From CFX5 sp023384495 (lineage in GTDB: Bacteria > Chloroflexota > Anaerolineae > Caldilineales > Caldilineaceae), in contig JASNZV010000008.1 in assembly GCA_048499455.1 (NCBI GenBank), positions 186,001 to 250,000 on the forward strand: a stretch of 64,000 nt of DNA. Reading direction: 5' to 3'. This document shows positions 56,382-64,000 of this stretch, in pieces; position 1 is the first letter of the stretch, and each line of letters starts with the position of its first letter. The notes under the pieces were generated by a model. That model was not told where the DNA came from. It worked only from the letters and a program-made list of their open reading frames with translations, and did not search any database. Position numbers and translations under genes: made by a program.

Positions 56382-57251
56382 ATGAATTACGAGACGTTGC
56401 CTGAGAACCCAAGCCAGTCGGGCGGCCCACCGAATGGGCATGACCACGAACAAAACAACGATGCGTGTCGCCAGATCGATGCGCTGATGGCGGCCTACGC
56501 GATCGGCGCCACCGACCCCGAAGAGACAGCGTTTGTCCACGCGCGCCTGAGGGAATGCCCCGACGCAACAGCAGCGCTTGCCGCATTTTCGGCGCTCAAC
56601 GACGCGCTTCTTTCCAGCACGCGCCCACTGCCGCCGCCGCCCGCGCTGGAAGCCAATCTTCGACGCGCGCTCGGCGCGCGCCCAACCGCGCCCGCCGAGC
56701 AACGGCAGGCGCCCGGCGCAAGCTGGTTGGCCGGGTGGCGCTGGGCTGCCGTATGGCAGGCCGCCGCGGTCGCCGCCATCCTGCTGCTCCTTGGGCTCAA
56801 TGGGCTTTTGATTCGCCAGCAGCAGCAATTGCGCAACGCGTATGACCAATTGGCGGCGCAACAGACGCTGCGCGCCGAGCAAGAAGACGCGGTCTACCGT
56901 CTGCTGGCGTCAACCGGGCGGCGGGCGTTCGAGCTTCCCCCAGCCCAAGAAGCGAGCGCCGCCACCGCCGACATCCTTTGGGACCCAACGCTCAATGTCG
57001 CGCTGCTCTACGCCCGCTCATTCCCCACCTTGCCGCCCGACCAAGCCTATCAGCTCTGGATGACCGCCGATGGGGTGCGCGAAAGCGGGGGGCTGTTCAG
57101 CGTGGACGAGAGTGGCGCCGGTGTGCTCATCTTCCCCGTGACGCGCCCGCTCGACCAGCTCGATTCCATGGGGATCACCAATGAGCCAGCCGAAGGCAGC
57201 CCCGGGCCCACCGGCTCCGCCGTGGTGCGTCGCCGCTTTTCCGGCTCGTAA
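56382..57251 (+). CDS. RskA-type anti-sigma factor
   Basis: About 289 residues with one membrane helix (VWQAAAVAAILLLLGLNGLL, near 125-148). The N-terminal helical domain (IDALMAAYAIGATDPEETAFV) resembles the anti-sigma binding helices but lacks the full HxxxCxxC zinc motif. The extracytoplasmic C-terminal domain (WDPTLNVALLYARSFPTLP, then AYQLWMTADG) is RskA-like. It should bind and restrain the preceding sigma factor; no promoter or ribosome site is obvious at its start. Confidence 0.88.
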   Translation: MNYETLPENPSQSGGPPNGHDHEQNNDACRQIDALMAAYAIGATDPEETAFVHARLRECPDATAALAAFSALNDALLSSTRPLPPPPALEANLRRALGARPTAPAEQRQAPGASWLAGWRWAAVWQAAAVAAILLLLGLNGLLIRQQQQLRNAYDQLAAQQTLRAEQEDAVYRLLASTGRRAFELPPAQEASAATADILWDPTLNVALLYARSFPTLPPDQAYQLWMTADGVRESGGLFSVDESGAGVLIFPVTRPLDQLDSMGITNEPAEGSPGPTGSAVVRRRFSGS

Positions 57252-57287
57252 TCGCACGCCAATCAGGCTTCTCTATGCTTGCACCCG

Positions 57288-57318
57288 AAACACAAAGCCC
57301 CAAAGATGCAGAGACGCC
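57288..57318. repeat. Heptad-type stretch upstream of pdxA
   Basis: CACAAAG, CCCCAAA, GATGCAG and AGACGCC read in 7-nt steps in the 93-nt spacer before the pdxA start. Similar to 54435-54458. Confidence 0.4.
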
Positions 57319-57344
57319 AAGCAGTGGAAGGAACAGAGATCTTC

Positions 57345-58358
57345 ATGACGAAGCGACCCCTATTGGCCCTCACCTTGGGCGACCCGGCGGGGATTGGACC
57401 CGAGGTTGTGGTGAAGGCGCTACAACATACCCGTGTCTATCAACAGTGTCGGCCCCTGGTCGTTGGTGACCGGCGCATGTTGGCGCAGGCGGCGGCCTGG
57501 GTGCAGGCCACTGCCCTGGGTTTTGACGTGGTGCAGAGGCCCGATCAAGGCGCCTACACACCGGGCGTCATTACCGTGCTCGACCTGGGCAACGCCGACC
57601 CCACCCAAATTGTGCCGGGCCAGGTGAGCGCCGACGCCGGCCGCGCCGCAGTGGAATATGTCTTTCGCGCCTGCGACCTCGCCATGGCGGGCGAAGTAGA
57701 CGCCATTGTCACCGCCCCGCTCAACAAAGAGGCGATGAATTTGGCCGGCTTCCACTTTGCCGGCCACACCGAACTGCTGGCCGAACGCACCGGCGCAACC
57801 AAGGTCAGCATGTTGCTCACCGGCCACAAGTTGCGGGTGGTGCATGTGAGCACCCACGTGTCGCTCGCAGAGGCCATCCGCCGGGTGACGCCGGCGCGCG
57901 TCGAAGAGGTGATCGACCTGGCGCAGCGCTCGTGCCAGGCGCTGGGGATCGACCAGCCGCACATTGCGATAGCCGGGCTCAATCCCCACGCTAGCGAGGG
58001 TGGCCTCTTTGGCAACGAGGAGGCGCACGCGATTGCGCCGGCGGTGGCCGCCGCGCGCGCGCGTGGGCTCAACGTCTCGGACCCGCTGCCGCCCGACACC
58101 GTTTTTTTGCGTGCGGTCAAGGGCGAGTTTGACATCGTGGTCGCCATGTATCACGACCAGGGGCACATCCCCATGAAGTTGCTCGCCTTTGACAGCGGCG
58201 TCAACGTGAGCATGGGGCTGCCCATCATCCGCACCTCGGTGGATCATGGCACGGCCTTTGACATTGCCGGCGCGGGCGTAGCGAGCGAAGAGAGCATGGT
58301 GGCGGCCATCGACGTGGCGGTGCAGATGGCGCGGGCCAGAACGCTGCATACAGGGTGA
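57345..58358 (+). CDS. pdxA: 4-hydroxythreonine-4-phosphate dehydrogenase
   Basis: About 337 residues; NAD-dependent step in the DXP-dependent pyridoxal-5'-phosphate pathway. Metal-binding His motifs are FAGHTELLAERTG (near 145), GLNPHASEGGLFGNEE (near 205) and MYHDQGHIPMKLLAFD (near 266). The opening MTKRPLLALTLGDPAGIGPE is typical. The ATG at 57345 with AAGGAA about 12 nt upstream is preferred over one 66 nt earlier that falls in a heptad-type repeat. It links loosely to the PLP-binding YggS elsewhere in the window. Confidence 0.94.
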   Translation: MTKRPLLALTLGDPAGIGPEVVVKALQHTRVYQQCRPLVVGDRRMLAQAAAWVQATALGFDVVQRPDQGAYTPGVITVLDLGNADPTQIVPGQVSADAGRAAVEYVFRACDLAMAGEVDAIVTAPLNKEAMNLAGFHFAGHTELLAERTGATKVSMLLTGHKLRVVHVSTHVSLAEAIRRVTPARVEEVIDLAQRSCQALGIDQPHIAIAGLNPHASEGGLFGNEEAHAIAPAVAAARARGLNVSDPLPPDTVFLRAVKGEFDIVVAMYHDQGHIPMKLLAFDSGVNVSMGLPIIRTSVDHGTAFDIAGAGVASEESMVAAIDVAVQMARARTLHTG

Positions 58359-58393
58359 AGCGCGCGCCCTATATACAGTATACAGCGCGTCGA

Positions 58394-58822
58394 TCACCGT
58401 TCGACCAACGGCAGATAGAGCCTGTCGGTGGCGCCGCCACTTGGCGCCGTCGGTGTGGCCGTCGGCGTAGCGGTTGCGGTAGCGCCCGCCAAGGCTGTCG
58501 GTGTGATGGTCGGAGTTTCGGTTGGCGAGGAGGTCGATGTAGGGGTCACCGGCGCCGCCACCCGTTGGCCACCGCCCCAGAAGCCGCCCCCCAGCGTGTA
58601 GCTACCGCCGCTGAGCTCCTCGGCGCCAGCCTGGCCTGCCGTCCCGCTGAGCACATAGTTGCCCCCGCTGCTCTCCCCACTGCCAAAGCCAATCACCTGT
58701 TTGGACAGCTCATAACGTCCCCCCTCGCTGGCCCACGTCCGCGCGTGGTCAACGCCAAGCCGAGCGCCCCCCAGGCATATCAATGCGGCCAGCGCCAACA
58801 CGCGAAATCGCGTTTGTTTCAT
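58394..58822 (-). CDS. Small secreted protein with Thr/Pro linker and YLPLVER tail
   Basis: About 142 residues. A signal peptide (FRVLALAALICLGGARLGV) is followed by a Gly/Ser-rich region with two (S/G)GxYxLxG units (SGGNYVLSGTAG and SGGSYTLGGGFW), a Thr/Pro repeat linker, and the C-terminus RLYLPLVER. No enzymatic motif. The tail matches that of the B-repeat protein (TLFLPVVRR). ATG at 58822 follows a G-rich site. It comes after the protease gene on the same strand, 33 nt away. Confidence 0.7.
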   Translation of the reverse strand: MKQTRFRVLALAALICLGGARLGVDHARTWASEGGRYELSKQVIGFGSGESSGGNYVLSGTAGQAGAEELSGGSYTLGGGFWGGGQRVAAPVTPTSTSSPTETPTITPTALAGATATATPTATPTAPSGGATDRLYLPLVER

Positions 58823-58855
58823 GGTCTTGCCCCCCTTTGGGCCTATCGGCTGCCA

Positions 58856-59890
58856 TCACTGGCCGATGACTACAGTTCCCACCGGCGCTACGAGAATCAC
58901 CGACTTGTTGATCGCCAGCGTTTCGGGGTAGTTGCCGGCCACAATGCTGACTTGGCCGCCAGCGGGTACGGCATCCACGGCCTGGCGTACTGTGTTGAAT
59001 GGGTTGTAGAGGTGACCATTGGCGGCCCCAGGATGAACCAGGGTGTCAACATAGATGGTGTTAGGCCCGGGGAAGGTGACAATGGCGTTTGCCAGGTCGG
59101 CATTCTCAAAGGACGTGCCACTGTTGCTGCCAAAAATGCCCAAGAACTCATCACACCCACCCGTCGTATGGATGCCAATGGCGAGACCCATCGCTTCCCA
59201 AATGATCGGGCCGCCTGAATTGCCACTCGCGGTATCAACATTGTATTCGTGCCACAAACCTTCGTCTTCGTTTTCACCGTCGTAGTCGCCGACATGAGTC
59301 TGCTGAGTCTGATTCGCCCCGCCGTCGTCGACCCCATAGCCAGTGATCCGAATGGCTGCATTGCTGGATGGATTCCGATTTGTCACGCGGAAGAATCCTT
59401 GCACGGCATGGGCAGAGAGCGAGGTGATTGGATTGGGGCCAACCCGAAAGACGGCCCAATCGGCGCCGTCCGTGTCTTCGCCATCATAGCGAAATCGAAT
59501 TGAATTGACCTGGACGGGATACTGATCGACTGCTGCGGCAGAACCGGGCATCCCAGTTGCACTCGAGAGCGGCACATTGAACTCCACCACCACAGGATTC
59601 GGCCACGTGGCGGAGGTATCGACGCAGTGCCCGGCGCTCAACACGGCGCCGTTGCCGATAAGCCAGGCCGTGCAGAATGGAGAGACGCTACCGCCCGGGT
59701 TGAGGAACGAAAGGCGCCCAATCCGAGAATCACTCGAGGCAACCCGGTCGTCATCGTTGCAAATGGAGACCGGCTCATCGCCTGCCGGGGCAACCCACTG
59801 CGGATCTGGGGCGGCCTGCGCCATAGATGGCGTCAATCCACCGGCCAACATCAGCAGGGTGATCAAGAGTGCATGAATCTGTATTTGCAT
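58856..59890 (-). CDS. Secreted trypsin-like serine protease with a short beta-helix-type C-terminus
   Basis: About 344 residues. A signal peptide (LLITLLMLAGGLTPSMA) is followed by an S1-type domain: His in SAGHC (near 86), Asp in DGADWAVFRV (near 148) and Ser in SGNSGGPI (near 220). The last 70 residues (YVDTLVHPGAANGHLYNPFNTV, then GGQVSIVAGNYPETL) look like the first turns of a right-handed parallel beta-helix that stops short. Likely extracellular. AGGAG 6 nt before the ATG at 59890. The stop of the next gene upstream is 26 nt away. Confidence 0.87.
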   Translation of the reverse strand: MQIQIHALLITLLMLAGGLTPSMAQAAPDPQWVAPAGDEPVSICNDDDRVASSDSRIGRLSFLNPGGSVSPFCTAWLIGNGAVLSAGHCVDTSATWPNPVVVEFNVPLSSATGMPGSAAAVDQYPVQVNSIRFRYDGEDTDGADWAVFRVGPNPITSLSAHAVQGFFRVTNRNPSSNAAIRITGYGVDDGGANQTQQTHVGDYDGENEDEGLWHEYNVDTASGNSGGPIIWEAMGLAIGIHTTGGCDEFLGIFGSNSGTSFENADLANAIVTFPGPNTIYVDTLVHPGAANGHLYNPFNTVRQAVDAVPAGGQVSIVAGNYPETLAINKSVILVAPVGTVVIGQ

Positions 59891-59916
59891 CGTTCGCTCC
59901 TTGTCGTCGCCGGTCA

Positions 59917-61554
59917 CTACTGCAAATTGACCAGCACCAACACCAGGCCCGCGCCCTCATCCAGACCCGTCATGGCCTTGCCGATGACGGCGCCGTAGCT
60001 CCGGTCCCGGTCTACGGCCTTCATGGCATGGCCGGGGATGTCGGACGTGGTGAGCAGATCACCCGGTTGGATCGGGGCTGAGAATGCCTCAGCCTGGACG
60101 TAGACACGCCCGGCGATGGCAACCTGCGTGTCGCCATCGAGCACGCCCTCTTGCTGCAAAGTGAGGCCCGGGTTGACGCCGCCAGCGCCGCTGACGATGC
60201 CGGCAACTTTGGTATCGTAGGCTTGCGTGCTTGGCATGAGGTGGCCGGCGTTCTCCGGGTCGATCACCATCAACGTCCCCGGTTCGACCGCGCCGGTGAC
60301 GTTGTACCACTCGGCCAGGTCCGCCCCACCAAGGATGTGGACGGTCCGGCTGCCCACTTTGCCTTCGAAAAAGCCGGCAAAGCCGCCGCCATTGCTGCGG
60401 CCATAGACGCCGTTGCCGTTGCCCGTATTGACGCCGACAACGCCGGCTTTATTGCCGGCGGCGGTCGTGCCATAGACGCCGTCGCCGGTGGGGCTGTTGC
60501 CAAAGACCGCGATGCCGCCGCCATTATGGATCCCGACCACGCCGCCGTGATTGGCGTTATGCGCCAATCCACGCACTCCCTCGTATTGGGTGCTCTCACC
60601 GTAGACGCCGATCCAGGCAGTGCTCGTGCCTACTACGCCGCTGCCACTCCCGCTTTTGCCCTGAACGCCAAATGCGCTCTCGCTCTCGCCGTAGACGCCT
60701 ACCCATGTCTTGCTCAAGCCCACGACACCGGCGCCGCTATCGCTCGTACCAAAGACCGCCCAACCGCCCCCATCGTGGATGCCAACAATGGCGCCATGAT
60801 TTGGATTATGGGCCAGCCCGCGTACGCCATTGAAGTTGGCGCTTTCACCGTAGACACCAGCGCCTGTGTTGCTGCTACCCCACACGCCGACGCCGCTGTC
60901 GTTGGCCAGACCGCGCACTGCCGTACCGCCGTTTTCGGTGTAGCCCGACACGGCAATGCCATTGGGTGAAAAGGCGTTGCCGAGGATGCCGTACGTCGCC
61001 CCTTCTGACGGCACAGCAACCCCCAAGACAGCCGTCCCTACGCCATGATTGACGACACGAACCACCCCCGACACACTGTTAACCGCGCCCTCGATCTGGG
61101 CGCCGGGCATCAATCCAATAGCATACGGCGACGAGGTGAGCAGGATGCGCGGGGCCAGGGTCGTATACTCCTCGTCGTCCTCGCATTGTACCTGCACCTC
61201 CAGCCAGCGGGCATCCCCTGTGAACTGGTTGCCAAAGTCGAGTTGAGCCGTGAACAGGCCGTTGAGCACGGCAAGATCGGCCAAGCTCTGGCTATCACCC
61301 TGCTGTGCGCCATCACGCTCTTCATCCCATAGGGTGAATTGAAAGTTACAAGAACCATCAAAAAGGCCGCCATCCCGTTTGAGTTGGCCCTGGTAGGTAA
61401 AGGCCGCGCCGAGTGGGGCCTGTACCGCCGCCGGCTCGACGCCTTCGGCAGCCACACTCCCCCCAACTAACGCAAGCGGCCATAATATCGCCAGGAGCAA
61501 GGTGACAAAACGGACGAACTGTCGCTTATCGTCAACTGATACCCGGTATTGCAT
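59917..61554 (-). CDS. Secreted repeat protein with GVYGES-type repeats and a conserved C-terminal domain
   Basis: About 546 residues. A signal peptide (FVRFVTLLLAILWPLALVGGSVAA) is followed by FTYQGQLKRDGGLFDGSCNF, a segment common in such exported proteins. Residues about 180-400 carry repeated GVxGxS/GVYGES and GLAHNxNHGxxVGIHxGGG units, and the C-terminal domain (DLAEWYNVTGAVEPGTLMVIDP...) resembles the autoproteolytic or chaperone-like tail seen on phage appendage and exported fibre proteins. I chose the ATG at 61554 (GAGGA upstream) because earlier in-frame codons are antisense to a TPR remnant. First gene of a three-gene secreted cluster. Confidence 0.72.
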   Translation of the reverse strand: MQYRVSVDDKRQFVRFVTLLLAILWPLALVGGSVAAEGVEPAAVQAPLGAAFTYQGQLKRDGGLFDGSCNFQFTLWDEERDGAQQGDSQSLADLAVLNGLFTAQLDFGNQFTGDARWLEVQVQCEDDEEYTTLAPRILLTSSPYAIGLMPGAQIEGAVNSVSGVVRVVNHGVGTAVLGVAVPSEGATYGILGNAFSPNGIAVSGYTENGGTAVRGLANDSGVGVWGSSNTGAGVYGESANFNGVRGLAHNPNHGAIVGIHDGGGWAVFGTSDSGAGVVGLSKTWVGVYGESESAFGVQGKSGSGSGVVGTSTAWIGVYGESTQYEGVRGLAHNANHGGVVGIHNGGGIAVFGNSPTGDGVYGTTAAGNKAGVVGVNTGNGNGVYGRSNGGGFAGFFEGKVGSRTVHILGGADLAEWYNVTGAVEPGTLMVIDPENAGHLMPSTQAYDTKVAGIVSGAGGVNPGLTLQQEGVLDGDTQVAIAGRVYVQAEAFSAPIQPGDLLTTSDIPGHAMKAVDRDRSYGAVIGKAMTGLDEGAGLVLVLVNLQ

Positions 61555-61623
61555 CGTTCCTCTCCTCTTGTGAAAATAGTAACACTGGCTGACACAGTGA
61601 TCGTCTGCGCCATCGGCGTGTAA

Positions 61624-62325
61624 AGCCTCGCCATCTTCCGCGAGCATGGGCAGCAACATGGCATTGCCCTTGCCTTGCGCCAACTGGGGATCAATGAAAT
61701 TCGCGTGGGGAACTATGCCGCGGCAATCGCAGTCTTTGCAGAAGCCCTTGCCATCTGGCGGCGGCGTGGCGCTCAACGCGAGGCTGCGTGGACCTTAGAG
61801 ATGTTGGGCGAAGCCTACTGGCTGCTGGGCGATGGCGCCGCCGCAACCATCTACTGGGCAGAATCCTTGCCCCTGTTTCAAAGCATGAGCGAGGAGTTTG
61901 GCGTCATGCTCTTACTTCACCATTGGGGGCAGGTCGAACGCATCCGTGGCAACCTCGATGCGGCCGCACACAATTATGGATGCGCGCTCGATTATTTCAG
62001 CAAGCTCGACAGCCCCTATTCTGTCTCGCGCTGTCTCGCCGGGCTCGGTGGAGTGGCGCTGGCCCGTGGCCATGCGGAGAGGGCGGCGCAGTTGCTGGCC
62101 GCAGCCTATCGCATCTTTGACTCGCTGCCACCATTCCTCGCCCCCGCCGACGAGGCCGACTATGCGCGCCTGGTCCAGGGCGCCCGCACCGCCCTGGATG
62201 ACACAACTTTTCGTGTCGCCTGGGAGGCCGGGCGCGAGCTCAGCATCGAACAGGCAATGCTATTGGGCCAAGGCGAGCACGACACATTTGATTCGTCGCA
62301 CACCCTCAAGCTTTACTCTGCCTAA
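61624..62325 (+). pseudogene. 5'-truncated TPR protein remnant (LuxR/AfsR-type regulator C-terminus)
   Basis: The frame opens after a TAA at 61621-61623 and runs SLAIFREHGQQHGIALALRQ into a tetratricopeptide-like array (NYAAAIAVFAEALAIWRRRG, LGEAYWLLGDGAAATIYWAE, NLDAAAHNYGCALDYFSKLD, HAERAAQLLAAAYRIFD). This is the usual C-terminal pattern of large AAA/TPR regulators, but there is no N-terminal ATPase, no good start and no ribosome site. The best reading is a decayed gene end. An internal TTG at 61675 could at most give a 216-residue protein. Confidence 0.65.
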
Positions 62326-62346
62326 TACCCGCGGTCTTGCCAACCG

Positions 62347-64000
62347 CTACGGCAAGTTCGCAATCGCCACCGGCTCGATCTCGTCGGCTGGCGCAAAACC
62401 GAAGACGCGGCCATAAAAATAAAGCTCGGCTTCGGCAGCGCGGATGATCGTCGCGGCCTGGCGGAAGCCGTGCTGCTCGCCTTCAAAGGCCAGATAGGCG
62501 TGGGGCAACCCGTTCTTCTTGAGCGCCTCGATGATAATTTCCGACTGCGACGGCGGCACGATTTTGTCCTCTAGCCCCTGGAAGGTGATCACCGGCGCGC
62601 TGATCCTGTCCACAAAATGGACCGGGGAACGCTCGATGTAGAGGTCCTTTTGTTCGGGGTAGGGGCCGACCAGGGTGTCGAGATAGCGCGCCTCAAATTT
62701 GTGGGTGTCATCGACAAAAACCTCCAGCTCGGCCAGGCCAAAGTAGTTTGCCCCCGCGGCAAAGAAATCCTTCCAGGTCAGCGCGCGCAGGGTCGTATAG
62801 CCGCCGGCGCTGCCCCCACGGATGGCGACGCGCCGGGCGTCGACCAACCCCTGGTCGATCAGGTAGCGCGCCGCGTTGATGCAGTCCATCACGTCGACAA
62901 TGCCCCAGTTGCCGTTGAGCCGCTGGCGATAGTCCCGCCCATATCCCGTGCTCCCGCCGTAGTTGACATCCACCACCGCAATGCCGCGGCTCGTCCAGTA
63001 TTGGACGCTGAGTGACAACTGGGCCGACGTTGCGCCCGTAGGCCCGCCGTGGCAGATCACAAGCAGCGGCGGGCGCTCATCCGCCGGCCCTGCGTAGTGC
63101 GGATTGGCGGGCGGGTAATAGAGGGCGTGTGCGCTCAACCCACCCTCGGTGGGGAACTCAATCGGCTGCGGGGCGGAGAAGAAGGCGGCGTCGATCTCGG
63201 TGCGCAGCCCGCGCTTGACAATCTCCACCTGCCCGGTCGCCAGGTCGAGGGCGAAAACCGTTGACCCGCTGGTCGGGCTGCCGCCGATGAGCCAGAGCCG
63301 TTCCCCGTCGCTTTGCAGCCAGGCGAGCGCCGTATAGTCACACAGGATCGGTTCAATATGCCGGCTTCCCGGGCGGATCAGGCCAAGGTAATCCAGCCCA
63401 TTCTGGGTATAGATGCAGGCGATGGCGCCGTCGGGCAGAAAGGTGTAGCGAGCCTGCCCAAAGACCCACTGCGGTTCGCCCAACTCGGCGTCGATGGGGG
63501 CAACCGCTTCGAGCGCGCCATTCACCACGCGATAGAGATTCCACCAATTGGTGCGGTCGGAGATCACATGAAGCACGCCGTCGGGGCTCCAGAGCGGCTG
63601 GCAGAGCGATTCAGTGGGGCCGCCGGCGATCCTGCGGGCGTTGTGCACAGTGGCGTCGGCTGCCAGGTCGGCCACCCATAGCTCCGTTCCATCCCACGGC
63701 ATCTGCGGGTTTTGCCAGCAGAGCCAGGCCAGTTGTTTGCCGTCGGGGCTGATGCGCGGGGCGGCGTAGAAATCATAGCCGCCGGTCACAATGTACTGTG
63801 CGTCCGAACCATCCAGCGCAATGGCGGCCAGTTCGTTGATAACGCCGGCTTCTTCGTGCCGCTCGCGCACGCAGACGAGGAAACGGCCATCCGCCGTCAC
63901 CACGCCATCGGCGTAGCGAATGCTGCGCGGCGCGGGGGGTTCCGGCGTCAGCGCTGTGGGGGCCTCACCGGGGGCGATGCGATAGAGGCGCTGGTCAGCA
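62347..64000 (-). CDS. Prolyl-oligopeptidase (S9) family peptidase, N-terminus beyond the right edge
   Basis: The minus-strand frame is open to the window edge, giving at least 551 residues of C-terminal part. The beta-propeller repeat region (ISPDGKQLAWLCW, LWSPDG, FLPDGAIACIYTQ) precedes an alpha/beta-hydrolase domain: oxyanion HGGPTG, nucleophile RGGSAGGY, Asp in GLEDKIVPP and His in EGEQHGF. It cleaves or processes oligopeptides in the cytosol or periplasm; exact class (DPP, AAP, POP) is not clear. The stop is 22 nt from the end of the convergent TPR remnant. Confidence 0.92.
   Translation of the reverse strand, partial: ADQRLYRIAPGEAPTALTPEPPAPRSIRYADGVVTADGRFLVCVRERHEEAGVINELAAIALDGSDAQYIVTGGYDFYAAPRISPDGKQLAWLCWQNPQMPWDGTELWVADLAADATVHNARRIAGGPTESLCQPLWSPDGVLHVISDRTNWWNLYRVVNGALEAVAPIDAELGEPQWVFGQARYTFLPDGAIACIYTQNGLDYLGLIRPGSRHIEPILCDYTALAWLQSDGERLWLIGGSPTSGSTVFALDLATGQVEIVKRGLRTEIDAAFFSAPQPIEFPTEGGLSAHALYYPPANPHYAGPADERPPLLVICHGGPTGATSAQLSLSVQYWTSRGIAVVDVNYGGSTGYGRDYRQRLNGNWGIVDVMDCINAARYLIDQGLVDARRVAIRGGSAGGYTTLRALTWKDFFAAGANYFGLAELEVFVDDTHKFEARYLDTLVGPYPEQKDLYIERSPVHFVDRISAPVITFQGLEDKIVPPSQSEIIIEALKKNGLPHAYLAFEGEQHGFRQAATIIRAAEAELYFYGRVFGFAPADEIEPVAIANLP

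Overview
The window looks like a GC-rich chromosomal segment of an environmental bacterium, most likely a member of the Chloroflexota (Anaerolineae or Caldilinea-like). That assignment is an inference. It rests on secreted proteins with Thr/Pro linkers and a short 'LPxxxR' C-terminal tail, SdrD-type B-repeat surface proteins, a YggS-ProC-YggT group, a TIGR03960-type radical SAM protein, a cytochrome b558-type SdhCAB, and hairpin- and heptad-rich spacers between metabolic genes. I saw no rRNA, tRNA, CRISPR array, intact transposase or prophage.

Layout. 1-12,346: a minus-strand housekeeping stretch (HtrA-like protease running off the left edge, radical SAM protein, mannose-6-phosphate isomerase, AI-2E permease, PcrA/UvrD helicase, RsgA, Maf), then a plus-strand Gfo/Idh/MocA oxidoreductase. 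12,347-16,102: one large secreted SdrD-type B-repeat protein on the minus strand. 16,874-41,824: a plus-strand branched-chain amino-acid supercluster (ilvB, ilvN, ilvC, leuA, leuC, leuD, leuB, citramalate synthase, ilvD) with PEP carboxylase and a HAD phosphatase. It begins with a textbook attenuator: a consensus promoter, a Leu/Val/Ile-rich leader ORF whose ATG sits at the predicted transcription start, then an intrinsic terminator before ilvB. Non-pathway passengers sit inside it: a three-gene cassette of two paralogous membrane-anchored proteins flanking a YbjQ-family gene, a hypothetical gene plus C39-like peptidase between leuC and leuD, and GNAT-MNT-HEPN (MntA/HepT type) between leuD and leuB.

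41,963-47,227: a lipoprotein with FxLYD-like domains, then YggS, ProC, YggT and a CYTH-CHAD protein. 47,230-55,317 (minus): sdhCAB, a GH13/CBM48 enzyme, NADP isocitrate dehydrogenase and an SDR. 55,692-58,358 (plus): ECF sigma factor, RskA-type anti-sigma factor, PdxA. 58,394-61,554 (minus): three secreted proteins, one a trypsin-like protease. The right end has a 5'-truncated TPR remnant and an S9 peptidase running off the edge.

How it works together. AHAS (IlvBN), a KARI that reads like the chloroplast enzyme, and IlvD make the valine/isoleucine keto acids. CimA supplies the threonine-independent route to 2-ketobutyrate and LeuABCD makes leucine, LeuBCD probably serving both chains. Ppc, Icd and Sdh supply and drain the TCA cycle. 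The most novel material is the ilv attenuator, a three-copy structured intergenic repeat whose outer arms differ in sequence but still pair, the paralog/YbjQ cassette, and several families of short palindromic or heptad-periodic repeats.
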